64,000 bases of DNA, from contig NC_015685.1 in NCBI RefSeq assembly GCF_000218565.1, forward strand, positions 103,270 to 167,269. Direction: 5' to 3'. Origin of the DNA: Afipia carboxidovorans OM5 (lineage in GTDB: Bacteria > Pseudomonadota > Alphaproteobacteria > Rhizobiales > Xanthobacteraceae). Both the position numbers and the translations under genes were made by a program. Below the pieces are notes generated by a model. The model did not search any database. It was not told the DNA's origin and was given only the letters and a program-made list of their open reading frames with translations. Shown here piece after piece: positions 1 through 9,663 of this stretch (its first letter is position 1; each line of letters begins with the position of its first letter).

Positions 1-83
1 CGTCTACGGCGGTTACGAATGTTCGCGCCGGCCACCACGAAAAGCGGTTGCGACGGTGGTGCCCCCTCACTGAGGTAGGGTCG

Positions 84-1373
84 ATGGTTGGCTTTTCGAG
101 GAAATTCGTCAGAACGGTCGCTTTTGGCCTGACCACGGCGACGGCCTTGGCGATGTGCCTCATCTCCCCGAGCTTCGCTCAACGTGACCCTCTCGATCTC
201 GCACAGGCCGGCTTCGTTGCGAAAGATCGCGGCGATTTCACGCTGGCGATACGCTTGTTTGACGAAGCGCTTCAGCGCGGCTTGTTCTCGGACAAACAAC
301 GCGGCCTTCTCCTTTACAGTCGAGGCGTTTCTAACGAAGCACTCGGTCGTCGCGACCGCGCCCTGTCAGACTTCGATGCGGCCATCGCGCTGCTTCCGGA
401 ATTTCCCAGCGCCTACCTCTATCGAGGGATCATCTGGGGCGATGAGCGCGAATACCAGCGCGCCCTGCAGGACTTTCTGACGGCCAGTAAATTAAATCCC
501 GGCGATCCTCTCGTTTTCAACAACCTTGGGAATGTTTACGAAAAACTGGGAGATTTGGATCGTGCCATCGAAAACTATGGTCTAGCGATCCGCTTGCGTT
601 CCGACTACGCTCCTGCCTATTACAATCGTGCTCGCACCTACGTTCTGAAGCAGGATGAAGAGCGCGCCATCGCAGACTACGACAAGGCGATCGCGTTGCA
701 GCCGACCTACGAAGACGCCTACGTCAACAGGGCGGTCCTGTATTTCTTCCGTCGAGACATCAAGAGTGCTCTCGCAGACCTCGACACCGCGATCAGGCTG
801 AATCCGCGGGACGTTGCCGCTTTGTCAAATCGCGCGAGTGTGAATCTGGCGATCGAAAAATATGCTGAAGCTTTGAGCGATTTCGATCGAGCGTTGACGG
901 TAGATCCAGGCAATGCGGCCACATACTTGGGGAGAGGGCGGGCGCACCTGTTCTCTGGAGCAGTCGACGATGGCATCGAGGACTTCAAGACCGCCGTGCG
1001 GCTGCGTCCGTCGAATCCCTATCCTGTCATTTGGTTGCACATTGCTCGGGTCCATCGAGGAGAATCCGATCGCGAGGAATTTGAGGCGAACGTAAAGGCT
1101 GCGAAAGGCGAAGCCTGGCCGGGCGCAATGCTCGATATGTATCTTGGGCTGCTTGCTGCGGACGAGGTCAAAGCGGCTGCCCAACGGGGCACAGACCGCG
1201 AGAAGTCCAAACGCGAATGCGAAGCGATTTTTTTTATGGGCGAGTTGGCTCTGCACAAGGGTCAGACCCAGCAAGCACGGGACGCCTTGCGAGAGGTGAC
1301 GTTAGGCTGCGGACCGGCGGAGCCCGTCTACGGCGCGGCGGTTGCGGAAGCCAAGCTGCTGCCTCGGCAATAA
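84..1373 (+). CDS. Exported tetratricopeptide-repeat (TPR) protein
   Basis: A 429-residue protein that starts with a signal-peptide-like stretch (positive FSRKF, then a hydrophobic segment ending SPSFAQ). The rest is built of about eight 34-residue TPR units with the usual pattern, for example residues like AYYNRARTYVLKQDEERAIA followed by DYDKAIALQP. TPR solenoids bind other proteins or peptides, so an envelope scaffold role is inferred, not a catalytic one. I chose the ATG at 84 over one at 48 because GAGGTAGGG lies just before it and because it puts the signal peptide at the N terminus. No operon partner is evident; the next gene starts about 130 bases on. Confidence 0.8.
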   Translation: MVGFSRKFVRTVAFGLTTATALAMCLISPSFAQRDPLDLAQAGFVAKDRGDFTLAIRLFDEALQRGLFSDKQRGLLLYSRGVSNEALGRRDRALSDFDAAIALLPEFPSAYLYRGIIWGDEREYQRALQDFLTASKLNPGDPLVFNNLGNVYEKLGDLDRAIENYGLAIRLRSDYAPAYYNRARTYVLKQDEERAIADYDKAIALQPTYEDAYVNRAVLYFFRRDIKSALADLDTAIRLNPRDVAALSNRASVNLAIEKYAEALSDFDRALTVDPGNAATYLGRGRAHLFSGAVDDGIEDFKTAVRLRPSNPYPVIWLHIARVHRGESDREEFEANVKAAKGEAWPGAMLDMYLGLLAADEVKAAAQRGTDREKSKRECEAIFFMGELALHKGQTQQARDALREVTLGCGPAEPVYGAAVAEAKLLPRQ

Positions 1374-1500
1374 AGCGCCTTACACAGGTCCGCTGCGCCG
1401 CACCCAAGTTCGAGCAATTTCTTTGCGACTGACGGTCGTTCGTATTTCTGGGAGTCTTTGCGTTCGCATCGGGCAGATCTTCCTCATGAAGGGTGCCGGC

Positions 1501-1875
1501 ATGTGGTCTTTTGACAAGCATTTTTCGGCGACCGCGGTTGGGATTGTCCTGCTTTTATTTTGCAATCAACCGCGCGCGGTTGCTCGCGCTAGTCAGGTTG
1601 GTCACGACGATCCCTGGAATCCAGAGCATATCGAACATCTGCCGCCCGAGGTTCGGAATGCTGTCGTCCGCATGTGCCGAGATCCACTCCGCGCCGGACA
1701 CTACTTCGCAACCTATTTCGACAATTCGCGCTTGATGAAGCTGCACTTCGAGCATCTGCACTGTGACGGGCAGGCAATATTTTGCAGAGGAGACATTTGC
1801 CTGCACCAGGAATACGTTTCTACCGGAGGTCACTATCGGCTGATGAAAAGCTATTATGATCGCAACAACGATTGA
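1501..1875 (+). CDS. Small exported protein of unknown function
   Basis: A 124-residue protein with a hydrophobic N terminus (AVGIVLLLFC) typical of a signal peptide. The mature part contains HLPPEVRNAVVRMC and several cysteines (RMCRDP, HLHCDG, IFCRGDICLH) that could form disulfides in the periplasm. The ATG at 1501 is preceded by GAAGGG; an in-frame ATG at 1486 is possible but has a weaker ribosome site. I do not recognise a family. It lies downstream of the TPR gene on the same strand. Confidence 0.6.
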   Translation: MWSFDKHFSATAVGIVLLLFCNQPRAVARASQVGHDDPWNPEHIEHLPPEVRNAVVRMCRDPLRAGHYFATYFDNSRLMKLHFEHLHCDGQAIFCRGDICLHQEYVSTGGHYRLMKSYYDRNND

Positions 1876-1995
1876 TCCAGCCGAATGGCTCTTCTTGGTT
1901 TGTCTGCGAACAGTCCGCCAAATTGGCACCAGCGACCTCGTCGACAAGAGCGCGACATTCGAGATAAGGCTGAGCCGGACTCGCCGTGCCCCCTC

Positions 1996-2100
1996 GAACA
2001 AAACATTCCATAAGATATATTATGCGAATTCATTTTCATCATAGATTTCTGCTACATAGTATATCAATTCTCCATAACACTTGTTTAAATACTTGCCGGA
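1996..2100. other. AT-rich spacer
   Basis: A short stretch markedly richer in A and T than its surroundings (for example TATATTATGCG and TAGTATATCAATTC). It has no convincing reading frame. It separates the exported-protein genes from the transporter remnant and may hold a promoter or mark an old insertion boundary; neither can be shown from the sequence alone. Confidence 0.4.
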
Positions 2101-2175
2101 TGCGTACGTAGGCTCGCGCTGCTATCTTGATCGTCACCGAAATCGTTGAACGACCATGAGCGCCCGCGCTCAGCG

Positions 2176-2382
2176 TCTATCGGTTTTGGCGGGAGTCTCG
2201 GCTATGCGATCGGGGCGCTTTCCGCTGGTCTGATCGCCGACCGTTTCGGATTGTCGTGGGCGATCATCTCGATCGCCGCGCTGACATTTGATTCCGGGGC
2301 CGTGGTCGCCATTGTGATGAGGGCGCGTGGCAAACATCCGAGCAACCCGATAGCTGCCGCGTCCATGTCACCGAGAACCTAA
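2176..2382 (+). pseudogene. C-terminal remnant of an MFS transporter
   Basis: About 65 residues that read as the last two membrane helices of a major facilitator transporter: GFGGSLGYAIGALSAGLIAD followed by RFGLSWAIISIAAL and a basic tail. The motif GLIADRFG is the usual MFS cytoplasmic loop. A full MFS transporter has about 400 residues and twelve helices, and nothing upstream supplies the rest, so this is a truncated relic. Its stop overlaps the start of the next transporter gene (TAATG), which suggests the two were once one operon, perhaps for metal or drug efflux. Confidence 0.6.
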
Positions 2383-3431
2383 TGATGCGCACTGGCATAT
2401 TGCTCGCTCTCCTGTCCGCCCTCCTGTTCGGCGCAAGCACACCTTTCGCCAAGCTTCTTCTGGGCTCCGTCGATCCATGGACAATGGCGGGGTTGCTCTA
2501 TCTCGGCGCAGGGCTGGGGCTGGCGGTGATCCATGTCTCACGGGCTGCGTTGCGGCTCCCCACAATCGAGGCGCCGCTCCGGCGCGCGGACATTCCTTGG
2601 CTTGCCCTGGTCGTGCTAACGGGCGGCATCCTCGGCCCCCTGTTCCTGATGTTTGGCCTGGCCCGCACCGACGCCGCGACAACGTCGCTCCTTCTCAACC
2701 TCGAAGGCCTCGCGACCATGGGCATCGCCTGGGTGGTATTTCGTGAAAACGTGGACCGGCGACTTCTCGTCGGCGCCTTCGCGATCTTGGCCGGCGCAGT
2801 CCTTCTCTCCTGGCAAGGACAGGCATCCTTTCAATGGGGCACCCTGCTCATCGCCGGTGCCTGCCTGTGCTGGGGGATCGATAACAACTTGACGCGCAAG
2901 CTTTCGTCGGCCGATCCGGTGCAGGTCGCCATGCTCAAGGGGCTGGCCGCCGGCGCGATCAATCTCTTCATCGCGATCGCCAACGGCGCCGCTCTTCCTT
3001 CCGCTGGTGTTCTACTGGCCGCCGGCGTGGTCGGATTTCTGGGCTATGGCGTGAGCCTTGCCCTGTTCGTTCTCGCTTTGCGCCACCTCGGGACGGCGCG
3101 AACGGGAGCCTATTTCTCTCTCGCACCCTTCGTAGGCGCTATCCTGGCCGTATTTATGCTGGGCGAGCCGCTGTCGGTGAAGCTCCTGATCGCCGGATGC
3201 CTGATGGGGCTCGGGCTATGGCTGCATCTGTCCGAGCGGCACGAGCACGAGCATACCCATGACGTGCTGGAGCATGAGCATCGGCACAACCATGATGAAC
3301 ATCATCAGCACGAGCACGGGCCGGATGCACCGCCGGGCGAGCCGCACACCCACTGGCATCGCCACGCGCCGCTGGTGCATCGGCATCCGCACTATCCCGA
3401 TCTGCATCACCGTCATGATCATACGCACTGA
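2382..3431 (+). CDS. EamA/DMT-family transporter with histidine-rich C-terminal tail
   Basis: A 349-residue membrane protein with about ten hydrophobic helices arranged as two EamA repeats (first near LLSALLFGASTPFAKLL, second near AGACLCWGIDNNLTRKL). After the last helix (near residue 283) comes a hydrophilic tail of about 65 residues with roughly 24 histidines in HxH spacing. Drug/metabolite transporters usually have 280-300 residues and no such tail, so the extension is notable. Histidine-rich tails bind Ni, Co, Zn or Cu in other transporters; metal export is therefore inferred but the substrate is unproven. Translation is probably coupled to the upstream MFS remnant. Confidence 0.85.
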   Translation: MMRTGILLALLSALLFGASTPFAKLLLGSVDPWTMAGLLYLGAGLGLAVIHVSRAALRLPTIEAPLRRADIPWLALVVLTGGILGPLFLMFGLARTDAATTSLLLNLEGLATMGIAWVVFRENVDRRLLVGAFAILAGAVLLSWQGQASFQWGTLLIAGACLCWGIDNNLTRKLSSADPVQVAMLKGLAAGAINLFIAIANGAALPSAGVLLAAGVVGFLGYGVSLALFVLALRHLGTARTGAYFSLAPFVGAILAVFMLGEPLSVKLLIAGCLMGLGLWLHLSERHEHEHTHDVLEHEHRHNHDEHHQHEHGPDAPPGEPHTHWHRHAPLVHRHPHYPDLHHRHDHTH

Positions 3432-3639
3432 TCGTTTTGCGCCAGCTTGTATGTTTGACGTGAAGGTGAACACACACCCGCACTTTTTCGCGCTGTACCA
3501 TGCATCCACAATGGACGTATCGGTTAGTCGTAAGCGCCGCTGGAATAGCGCGGCCGGTTATCGGCCCAGCGCTAATCTCAGTTTTAACAGTGAAGGCGAA
3601 AGGTGCGCGCTGGGTTGCACGGGCGTACGCCTATCGGCG

Positions 3640-5796
3640 TCACTGTTCGTCGTCGCCAAAGATTTGGTGTAAAGACCTAAGCATCTCGATACTTTGCTGG
3701 ACCTTCGTGTCTGGTGTTGAACGCAACACACTCACCATTGCGGTGAAATGTTCGTCCTGTCCTGCAGCGGCAGATGCGAGAATGTCCCGCACGTCGCAGC
3801 TTTCTCCCGGAGGAACGGGAGGCGTTGCGCCGAGCGACAGCGCCTTGCGCGGCGGGGTTGGCGGTGTTGGACGCGGCGAAGAGAGAGTGAGAGGGGCAAA
3901 TTCTCGCAGCGGTTCGGAGGTCTTCGCTTTGGTTGTTGTGCTTTTCGCGCTTCGACGGGATGTGGTCACCTTGCGAGCCGGCGCCGATGTGGGTGGCGGT
4001 GGCGCTGTCGACGGGCTTGCGGTCGTGGCCGGTTCTTGGGGCGTGTCAGGCGCCGGATTGATTGCCCCGCGCAGCGCCTCATCTTGCCAGGTGCGCAGTT
4101 TGGGCAGCGCCGGCGAAGAGCCCTTTGCCCGTTCGTAATACGCGCGATAGGGTTTATCTAAGTAGTGCCGGATTTTGGTCAATTCGAACGAGCGGGAGTT
4201 CTTGACCATCAGGATTGACAGCCGGGCCGACATCTCGCGGAGTTCGAGCGGGCTGCGCAGCGGGCGCGGTGTATAGTGAGGTGCCCAGACGCGCGGCGCG
4301 AAAATGCCCTGTCCTGGACGCTGGATCGGCGTTTTATAGACTTGTGTCGTTTCGCCGAGCATCTCGGACACAAAGTCCGAGGTTTCGAGATCGTTGATCT
4401 GGATGAACAGCTTGATCTGCGAGCCCGAGACCGTGGTGATGCGCGTGTTCCTGCCGTAGAGTTCGTCGAGCTGCGCAATGTCCTGCATCACGATCGCCAT
4501 CCGGAAGCCATATCCCGCGCTGATCGTGATCTTCGAGATCAAAGAGTCCATTCGGCCGACATGGTAGAATTCGTCGAGCATGAGCAGCACCTGATGCGGC
4601 TCGTCGTCACCCGGAATCTTCACCATCATCAGATCGTGGATCTGCTGAAACAGGATGCGGATTAGCGGCCGGAAGATCGACAGTTCGGCGATGGTACAGC
4701 CGATGAAAATCGTCATCGGACGGCGCCGTAGCTCGCGAATGTCGAAATCGGATGTCTCGGTCGCGGCCGAGATGAGGCCGTTGTTCCACAGCGACATCGC
4801 CATATTGACGTTGAACACGGCGCTGTTGCGGGTCTCGGGCTCCAACGCGATGTACTGGTTGAAGCTGTCGACCACCCATGCCGGCAAGTGCTGTCGTTCA
4901 GTCTTCACGATCGCACGCAGCACCGAGGAGATATCCTTGCCGGTCGTCGTCATCCGGGCCACCGTGCGCATGTGCTGTGCGCCCGCGATCAACGGTGAAG
5001 CCAGCACGTAGCCGATTAACGCCGAGAGCAGAAGACGGCCGGCTCCGGCCCAGGTGTCGTCGGCTTTTTCAGGAATCACAAAGGAGGCGACGACCAGGCA
5101 GTCGGTCGCCATGCGCTCGTCGCGCCGTACGAAATCGAGCGGATTGTATCGATGCGTGTCGTTGGATCCCGGCGAGAACATAAAAACCTTGTTGCCCATC
5201 GCGGCGCGATGTTCCGCAAGCGCTTCGAAGTTTTCGCGCTTCGGATCGAAGAACACGGCCGAACCCTGCCAAAGATAGCCATTCGGGAGGACGAAGCCGG
5301 TGCCCTTGCCGGAGCGTGATGGTCCGACGACCAGGATATGTGCGGGCTCGTCCGAGCGGAGCGTGGCGCCGCTCAGCGTTCCCAGCACGATCCCGCGCTT
5401 GGCGGTCAGGCCCTGCTTGGCCGCCTCCATCAGCGTGCCGAAGCGGGCGGCGCCATACGGCATCTGGCGGCGATTGATGACCGCGAACAGCGCCCCCGCG
5501 AGTCCGATCGCGCCAACAGTGGCCGCCGCATAGCCGGCGCGGATCAGTGCCTCGAGTTGGGTGCCTGGGAACAGGAGTCGGTTGTAGAAATGACGCCAGG
5601 CGATCACAAAGAAGTCGGCGGAGCGATCGGCGTTCTGCATCCGGAACAGCGCCCAGCGGGTGGTGCCCTCACTCGGGAAGCGGCCCGGCGCCCAGCGCAG
5701 GGCAACGACAATCTCATAGGCCATGCTCCACAGCAGCCAGAAGGCGAGCAGCAGCAGGATCGCGACGCCGATCCTATAGGCGACGACGCGCGCCAT
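3640..5796 (-). CDS. virD4: Type IV coupling protein VirD4/TraG
   Basis: A 718-residue coupling ATPase that brings the relaxase-DNA complex to the type IV secretion channel at the inner membrane. Two N-terminal membrane segments (near residues 10-30 and 85-108) precede the cytoplasmic ATPase. Walker A is GPSRSGKGTG with lysine near residue 164; Walker B is LLMLDEFYHVG. The C terminus, from about residue 590, is a proline/serine/threonine/alanine-rich tail that many homologues lack. The start at 5796 (MARVVAYR) is preferred because it opens directly into the membrane segment; the gene overlaps the end of virB11 by 23 bases. It is the last gene of the virB operon. Confidence 0.95.
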   Translation of the reverse strand: MARVVAYRIGVAILLLLAFWLLWSMAYEIVVALRWAPGRFPSEGTTRWALFRMQNADRSADFFVIAWRHFYNRLLFPGTQLEALIRAGYAAATVGAIGLAGALFAVINRRQMPYGAARFGTLMEAAKQGLTAKRGIVLGTLSGATLRSDEPAHILVVGPSRSGKGTGFVLPNGYLWQGSAVFFDPKRENFEALAEHRAAMGNKVFMFSPGSNDTHRYNPLDFVRRDERMATDCLVVASFVIPEKADDTWAGAGRLLLSALIGYVLASPLIAGAQHMRTVARMTTTGKDISSVLRAIVKTERQHLPAWVVDSFNQYIALEPETRNSAVFNVNMAMSLWNNGLISAATETSDFDIRELRRRPMTIFIGCTIAELSIFRPLIRILFQQIHDLMMVKIPGDDEPHQVLLMLDEFYHVGRMDSLISKITISAGYGFRMAIVMQDIAQLDELYGRNTRITTVSGSQIKLFIQINDLETSDFVSEMLGETTQVYKTPIQRPGQGIFAPRVWAPHYTPRPLRSPLELREMSARLSILMVKNSRSFELTKIRHYLDKPYRAYYERAKGSSPALPKLRTWQDEALRGAINPAPDTPQEPATTASPSTAPPPPTSAPARKVTTSRRSAKSTTTKAKTSEPLREFAPLTLSSPRPTPPTPPRKALSLGATPPVPPGESCDVRDILASAAAGQDEHFTAMVSVLRSTPDTKVQQSIEMLRSLHQIFGDDEQ

Positions 5797-6832
5797 GACG
5801 GCCTTTCCCAGTGGTCCGCTGTTCCCGCCATTCTGCCATGCGCGAGAAATGCACCGCCGATGTGCCGCGCCATCCACCGACCTTTGTCTGCTGAATGACG
5901 ATCGGCAGTACCGACCTTATGTAGCTGACAATCTCGTCGCGGCGCAGGCCGAGCCCGGCCTGCATCACCATCAAGGCGAGTTGCTCGAAGGCGCCGGCAG
6001 GGCTGTCGGCGTGCACGGTCGTGATGCTGCCCGGATGCCCGGTATTGATGGCGCGCAAGAATGAGTAGGCCTCGGCGCCACGGATTTCGCCGAGAAAGAT
6101 GCGGTCGGGCCGTAACCGCATCGAAGCCTGCAGCAGCGTTTCAACGGTGATGCGGGCCTCCCCTTGATCGCCTTTGGAGGCGACGAGCGGCAAGTAGTTT
6201 TTCTGGATCGGGTTAACTTCCCGGGTATCCTCGATGGTGATGATGCGCTCCTCAATCGGCACCTCCTTGAGGATGGCATTGAGGAACGTTGTTTTTCCGG
6301 AGCTCGTCCCGCCCGAGAGCAAGATCGAGTAGCGGCTGACCACGGCGAGCCGGATGAACTCCTCGATGCGGCCGGCGTCGAGATGCTCGCAGAGCTGTCG
6401 GTCGGTTTCCGACAACGCGCCCTCCCCCGCCGTCGTCACCTTCTCGAATGAACCGAGCTTGCGGTAATCGTCGAGCCGCATTTCCTTGATGACCTGCTTG
6501 CGGATGGCGAACGCGCCTCCCGCCGTCGTCGCCGGCGGCATCACGCCCTGAAAGCGCTCTCCGGTCGGCAGCGCCGCGGAGAGCAACGGATGCTCCTCGT
6601 TGACGCTCTGGCCCGAATGTCCGGCGACACGCTCGGCAAGATGCCGGATGGCGTGCTCCGTTAGGCTCGGCACCTCGTGCCGCTCCATTGCGGCCTGCCC
6701 GAAGCGCTCGACCCAGACCTCGGCCGGACCGTTGACGCAAATCTCGACGACATGGTCGTCATCGAGCCAGGTGCGGATCGGATCGAGTGCGCGGTCAATG
6801 AAGACCGTCAGACTTCGCGCCAGCACGTTCAC
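5774..6832 (-). CDS. virB11: T4SS ATPase VirB11
   Basis: A 352-residue hexameric traffic ATPase that works with VirB4 and VirD4 in pilus assembly and substrate transfer. The sequence shows an N-terminal domain (VVEICVNGPAEVWVERFG), Walker A GGTSSGKTT with lysine near residue 180, the Asp box IITIEDTRE, Walker B RIFLGEIRG and the His box TGHPGSITTVHAD. Length matches the family. Its start lies inside the end of virB10 (38-base overlap) and its end overlaps virD4, so translation is tightly coupled. Confidence 0.96.
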   Translation of the reverse strand: MNVLARSLTVFIDRALDPIRTWLDDDHVVEICVNGPAEVWVERFGQAAMERHEVPSLTEHAIRHLAERVAGHSGQSVNEEHPLLSAALPTGERFQGVMPPATTAGGAFAIRKQVIKEMRLDDYRKLGSFEKVTTAGEGALSETDRQLCEHLDAGRIEEFIRLAVVSRYSILLSGGTSSGKTTFLNAILKEVPIEERIITIEDTREVNPIQKNYLPLVASKGDQGEARITVETLLQASMRLRPDRIFLGEIRGAEAYSFLRAINTGHPGSITTVHADSPAGAFEQLALMVMQAGLGLRRDEIVSYIRSVLPIVIQQTKVGGWRGTSAVHFSRMAEWREQRTTGKGRHGARRRL

Positions 6833-8144
6833 GCTTCAGCTCCCTCAAGGCTTCCTTGACCGGATCCGGATAGAGCGCCGAAAAATCGAGATCGCGCCGA
6901 ACGAAGACGATGATCCGCGTTCCTTGGTCGAGGTAGATCGTGGGTGGGATATTGATTGAGTTTCTGAGCGCCTGCTGCGCGATGTTGGTCAGCGTCTGCG
7001 ACACGTTTTGCGCCGCGATCTCCCGAGCCTGCAGGCTCAACTGATTTTGGTTCACCCCCGTTTGCGTCTGCGTCACGATTCCTGTCACCGGATCCGTCGT
7101 CATGATGATGGAGCCATTGCCGATCGTGTTGGTGTTCTGGCCATAAGCACTCAAGAACTGCGCTGCGCCGCCGACGACCGACAGCATGATCGCCGAACCG
7201 AAGCGCTCCAGATAATGATTGTCGACGAAGCCGGCATTGCCGGCGCGGCCCAGATCGTCGGTGCCGTTCGATCCGAGCTGCACCGAGACGCCATCGGAGC
7301 GCAGCATGCGGGTCCACACCACGAAGACGCGCGTCTGACCTTGTGCGATCCCCGACTTGTACTCGCCGACAAGGCGGCTTCCAGCAGGAATGAGAACGCG
7401 CCGACCGTCGAACGACCAGACATTCTCGGTGACAACGGCGCGCACCATGCCTGGCAGATCGCTCTGGACGGCCGTCTCCAACACACCACGAATCATCGTC
7501 CCCTGCGCCACCAGCGCGTCAATGCGGTTGTTCTTGATCGCTCGGGAAACCTCGACGCCGGCCGCGGAAACCGACGACAGGAAGCGACGATTGGGATCGT
7601 CCTCCGGACCTGCGGCGGCCTTGCTGCCATCGTCTGGGTTTGCAGTGTTTGCCGCCGCTGCGGCGTTGTCGGCAATGACCTGCGGAGCCCGAAGGCGCTC
7701 CCATTTTCGTCGCTCCTCCTCCTGCCGCTGCCGTTCGAGCTCCGCGAGACGGCGCGCTTCGTCGTCGTTCGGCAGCGCACCCGCCAGCGGCGGCTCCGGC
7801 GGAGGGGGCGCCGGCAACGCAAGCGGTGGTGCGACCGGGGGAGGTGGTGGGGCGGGTTCGGCCGGGGCCTGCGGAATGACGATGGTACCCTGGTTGGTTT
7901 GCACGCGAGGGGTCGAAAGCGACGGCGCTGGAAACTGCGTCGTCCTGAACTCCTCTTTGTCCGGCGTCGTTAGGGTGGGCGAACGCCGCGCGACCGTTCC
8001 ATAGATCATCCAGGCAGCAACAAGAAGCGCGCCGATCGGCACCCCGAATTTCAAAAAACTGCCGAGCGCGGTTCGACCGCGCGCGACGGAGGTTGCCGCC
8101 GCAGCTTCCAGTTCGAACGAGCGATAGTCGTCAGGCGTGGGCAT
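6795..8144 (-). CDS. virB10: T4SS core channel protein VirB10/TrbI
   Basis: A 449-residue protein that spans inner and outer membranes in the core complex. It has a short cytoplasmic N terminus, one membrane helix (about residues 32-48, VPIGALLVAAWMIYG), a proline-rich periplasmic linker (APPPPPVAPPLALPAPPPPE) with a charged coiled stretch, and the C-terminal TrbI beta-barrel domain. Conserved elements include IPAGSRLVGEYKSG and the antenna-like region after SIIMTTDPVTG. It is 2 bases from virB9 upstream and overlaps virB11 downstream. Confidence 0.95.
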   Translation of the reverse strand: MPTPDDYRSFELEAAAATSVARGRTALGSFLKFGVPIGALLVAAWMIYGTVARRSPTLTTPDKEEFRTTQFPAPSLSTPRVQTNQGTIVIPQAPAEPAPPPPPVAPPLALPAPPPPEPPLAGALPNDDEARRLAELERQRQEEERRKWERLRAPQVIADNAAAAANTANPDDGSKAAAGPEDDPNRRFLSSVSAAGVEVSRAIKNNRIDALVAQGTMIRGVLETAVQSDLPGMVRAVVTENVWSFDGRRVLIPAGSRLVGEYKSGIAQGQTRVFVVWTRMLRSDGVSVQLGSNGTDDLGRAGNAGFVDNHYLERFGSAIMLSVVGGAAQFLSAYGQNTNTIGNGSIIMTTDPVTGIVTQTQTGVNQNQLSLQAREIAAQNVSQTLTNIAQQALRNSINIPPTIYLDQGTRIIVFVRRDLDFSALYPDPVKEALRELKRERAGAKSDGLH

Positions 8145-8146
8145 GA

Positions 8147-8950
8147 TCAGCCTCCCACGGTCGTCGTCGCGCCCACCCGTTGCGGCTGATAGGGCTCCAG
8201 CCCGTTCGGTTCATGCACGTTGGTGAGGCGGCGGTTGAAGATGCACGTCGATTCCTGGCCATTGCGAAGCGTCCACTGCGGCGAGACCTTGTCGACGATG
8301 ATGTAGGGGCCCTCGGTCCGGAAATTGACCAGGCTCTCGTTGCGGTCCGCGTCGACGATATAGATCGCCGGCGTCTCGCCCTCGAACCGGAACCAGGTCT
8401 TGGTCCCGTCGTCGAAGACCGCGACCGGCTTGTTCACCGAGGAGCCCTTGTAGCCATAGTCGCTGTTGGCGTTCGCGATGTTGAGGTCCTTGAGATTGGG
8501 GTTGGCGGCGCGCTCCTTCGCCTCGGCCAAAAGCTTCGCGCTCGCTTCGTCGTCGGGGAATCGGAAACGCACTGCGTAGATCTGACCGGACGGCGGCCGC
8601 GTGTTCGAGCGCAGCAAGAACGAATAGATACGCTTATCGGTGACGACGTTGAGGTTCGAGATCGCGTTCTTGTCGACCGGCTTGACAAAGATGATGTCGC
8701 CCTTGCGGTTCGGCTCGACCTTCCAGGCAATCGAGTCGCCGAGCGCTAAGGTTTCGATTTTTTCGTCCGGCTGCAGCTCGATCATCGTCGACGTGCCGTA
8801 ACTCGCGTCGATCGCGGTGACGTTGTCCCTGTTATAGACGACGTCCCGGACTCGGGAATCGGTGCGGCCAGGACGCGGCAGCGCTTCCGCATGCGCGGCG
8901 CTCGCCATAATGCAGAAGCTCAAACCGAGGACGATACAACGCGTTTTCAT
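8147..8950 (-). CDS. virB9: T4SS outer-membrane ring protein VirB9/TrbG
   Basis: A 267-residue periplasmic protein with a signal peptide (MKTRCIVLGLSFCIMASAAHA). With VirB7 and VirB10 it forms the outer-membrane core. Family motifs visible are YTFLLR-like YSFLLRSNT, the QIYAVRFRFPDDE strand and the C-terminal NRRLTNVHEPNGLE. An upstream in-frame start exists but the start at 8950 gives the signal peptide and an ATGA overlap with the end of virB8, typical of this operon. Confidence 0.93.
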   Translation of the reverse strand: MKTRCIVLGLSFCIMASAAHAEALPRPGRTDSRVRDVVYNRDNVTAIDASYGTSTMIELQPDEKIETLALGDSIAWKVEPNRKGDIIFVKPVDKNAISNLNVVTDKRIYSFLLRSNTRPPSGQIYAVRFRFPDDEASAKLLAEAKERAANPNLKDLNIANANSDYGYKGSSVNKPVAVFDDGTKTWFRFEGETPAIYIVDADRNESLVNFRTEGPYIIVDKVSPQWTLRNGQESTCIFNRRLTNVHEPNGLEPYQPQRVGATTTVGG

Positions 8951-9663
8951 TGTTGCGCACCCACAGTTCCGGGCGACGGCGCCGTTTCCTGATCGCGGCG
9001 ATATTCCAGCACCTGGAAGCCGAGCGGATTGTCGAAGCGCCACTCATTGCGCATCGGCGCGGAGGTATAGCGGAACCGCACGAGCGAGACCCAGTTGCGC
9101 GTAATGACGTTGGTCGATGATTTCTCCTCGGTCGAAAACCGCGCCAGCGCGGTTCGATTGTTCGGGAAGGTCACGGATTTGATTGTGACCGCGACAACAG
9201 TGTTGGTGCCGTAGACCTTGACGGGATTGTTCGGATTGGCGGGCGAGTAGATTTCCGTGAGCTCACGCGCTGCGTCTCCCGTCGCCAGCAGCTGGGCGAG
9301 GTCGAAGTTGTCCTTCAACGCCTTGGGGTCATAAGTTTCCCGCGCCTTGATGTAACGGACGACGTTGAACGTCGTCACCGCTTCGTCCTGGGTCAACGGG
9401 CCTTCGGCCATCGGGCGCTTCACCTCGACGAAGCCGGTCGTCTTGTCGACAACGACCATATAAGGCTCGTAGGTCTTGAGCGGGACGAGCAGGGCGAGTG
9501 TTCCGAGCGCCCCGACTGCGACCACGCTCATCACGGTCGCGACGATCCAGGCCAGCGCGCGGGAGTTGCGATTCCGCCGCGCGATGTCGCGCTCCCATGT
9601 CGCGCCGTCGGCATAGTAGCGCGGATCGACGCGCGCGGGCTCTGATGTCACGGTTTCCGTCAT
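8947..9663 (-). CDS. virB8: T4SS inner-membrane protein VirB8
   Basis: A 238-residue bitopic protein: a cytoplasmic N terminus (ARVDPRYYADGATWERDIAR), one membrane helix near residues 34-58 (AWIVATVMSVVAVGALGTLA) and a periplasmic NTF2-like domain with TGFVEVKRPM and ARFSTEEKSS. VirB8 links the inner-membrane complex to the stalk and dimerises. Length fits the family. ATGA overlaps tie it to virB6 downstream of its start (9660-9663) and to virB9 (8947-8950). Confidence 0.93.
   Translation of the reverse strand: MTETVTSEPARVDPRYYADGATWERDIARRNRNSRALAWIVATVMSVVAVGALGTLALLVPLKTYEPYMVVVDKTTGFVEVKRPMAEGPLTQDEAVTTFNVVRYIKARETYDPKALKDNFDLAQLLATGDAARELTEIYSPANPNNPVKVYGTNTVVAVTIKSVTFPNNRTALARFSTEEKSSTNVITRNWVSLVRFRYTSAPMRNEWRFDNPLGFQVLEYRRDQETAPSPGTVGAQQ

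Noticed and set aside
1854..2044. Several short frames on both strands near the AT-rich spacer
   Set aside because: They overlap each other, lack ribosome sites and show no similarity.
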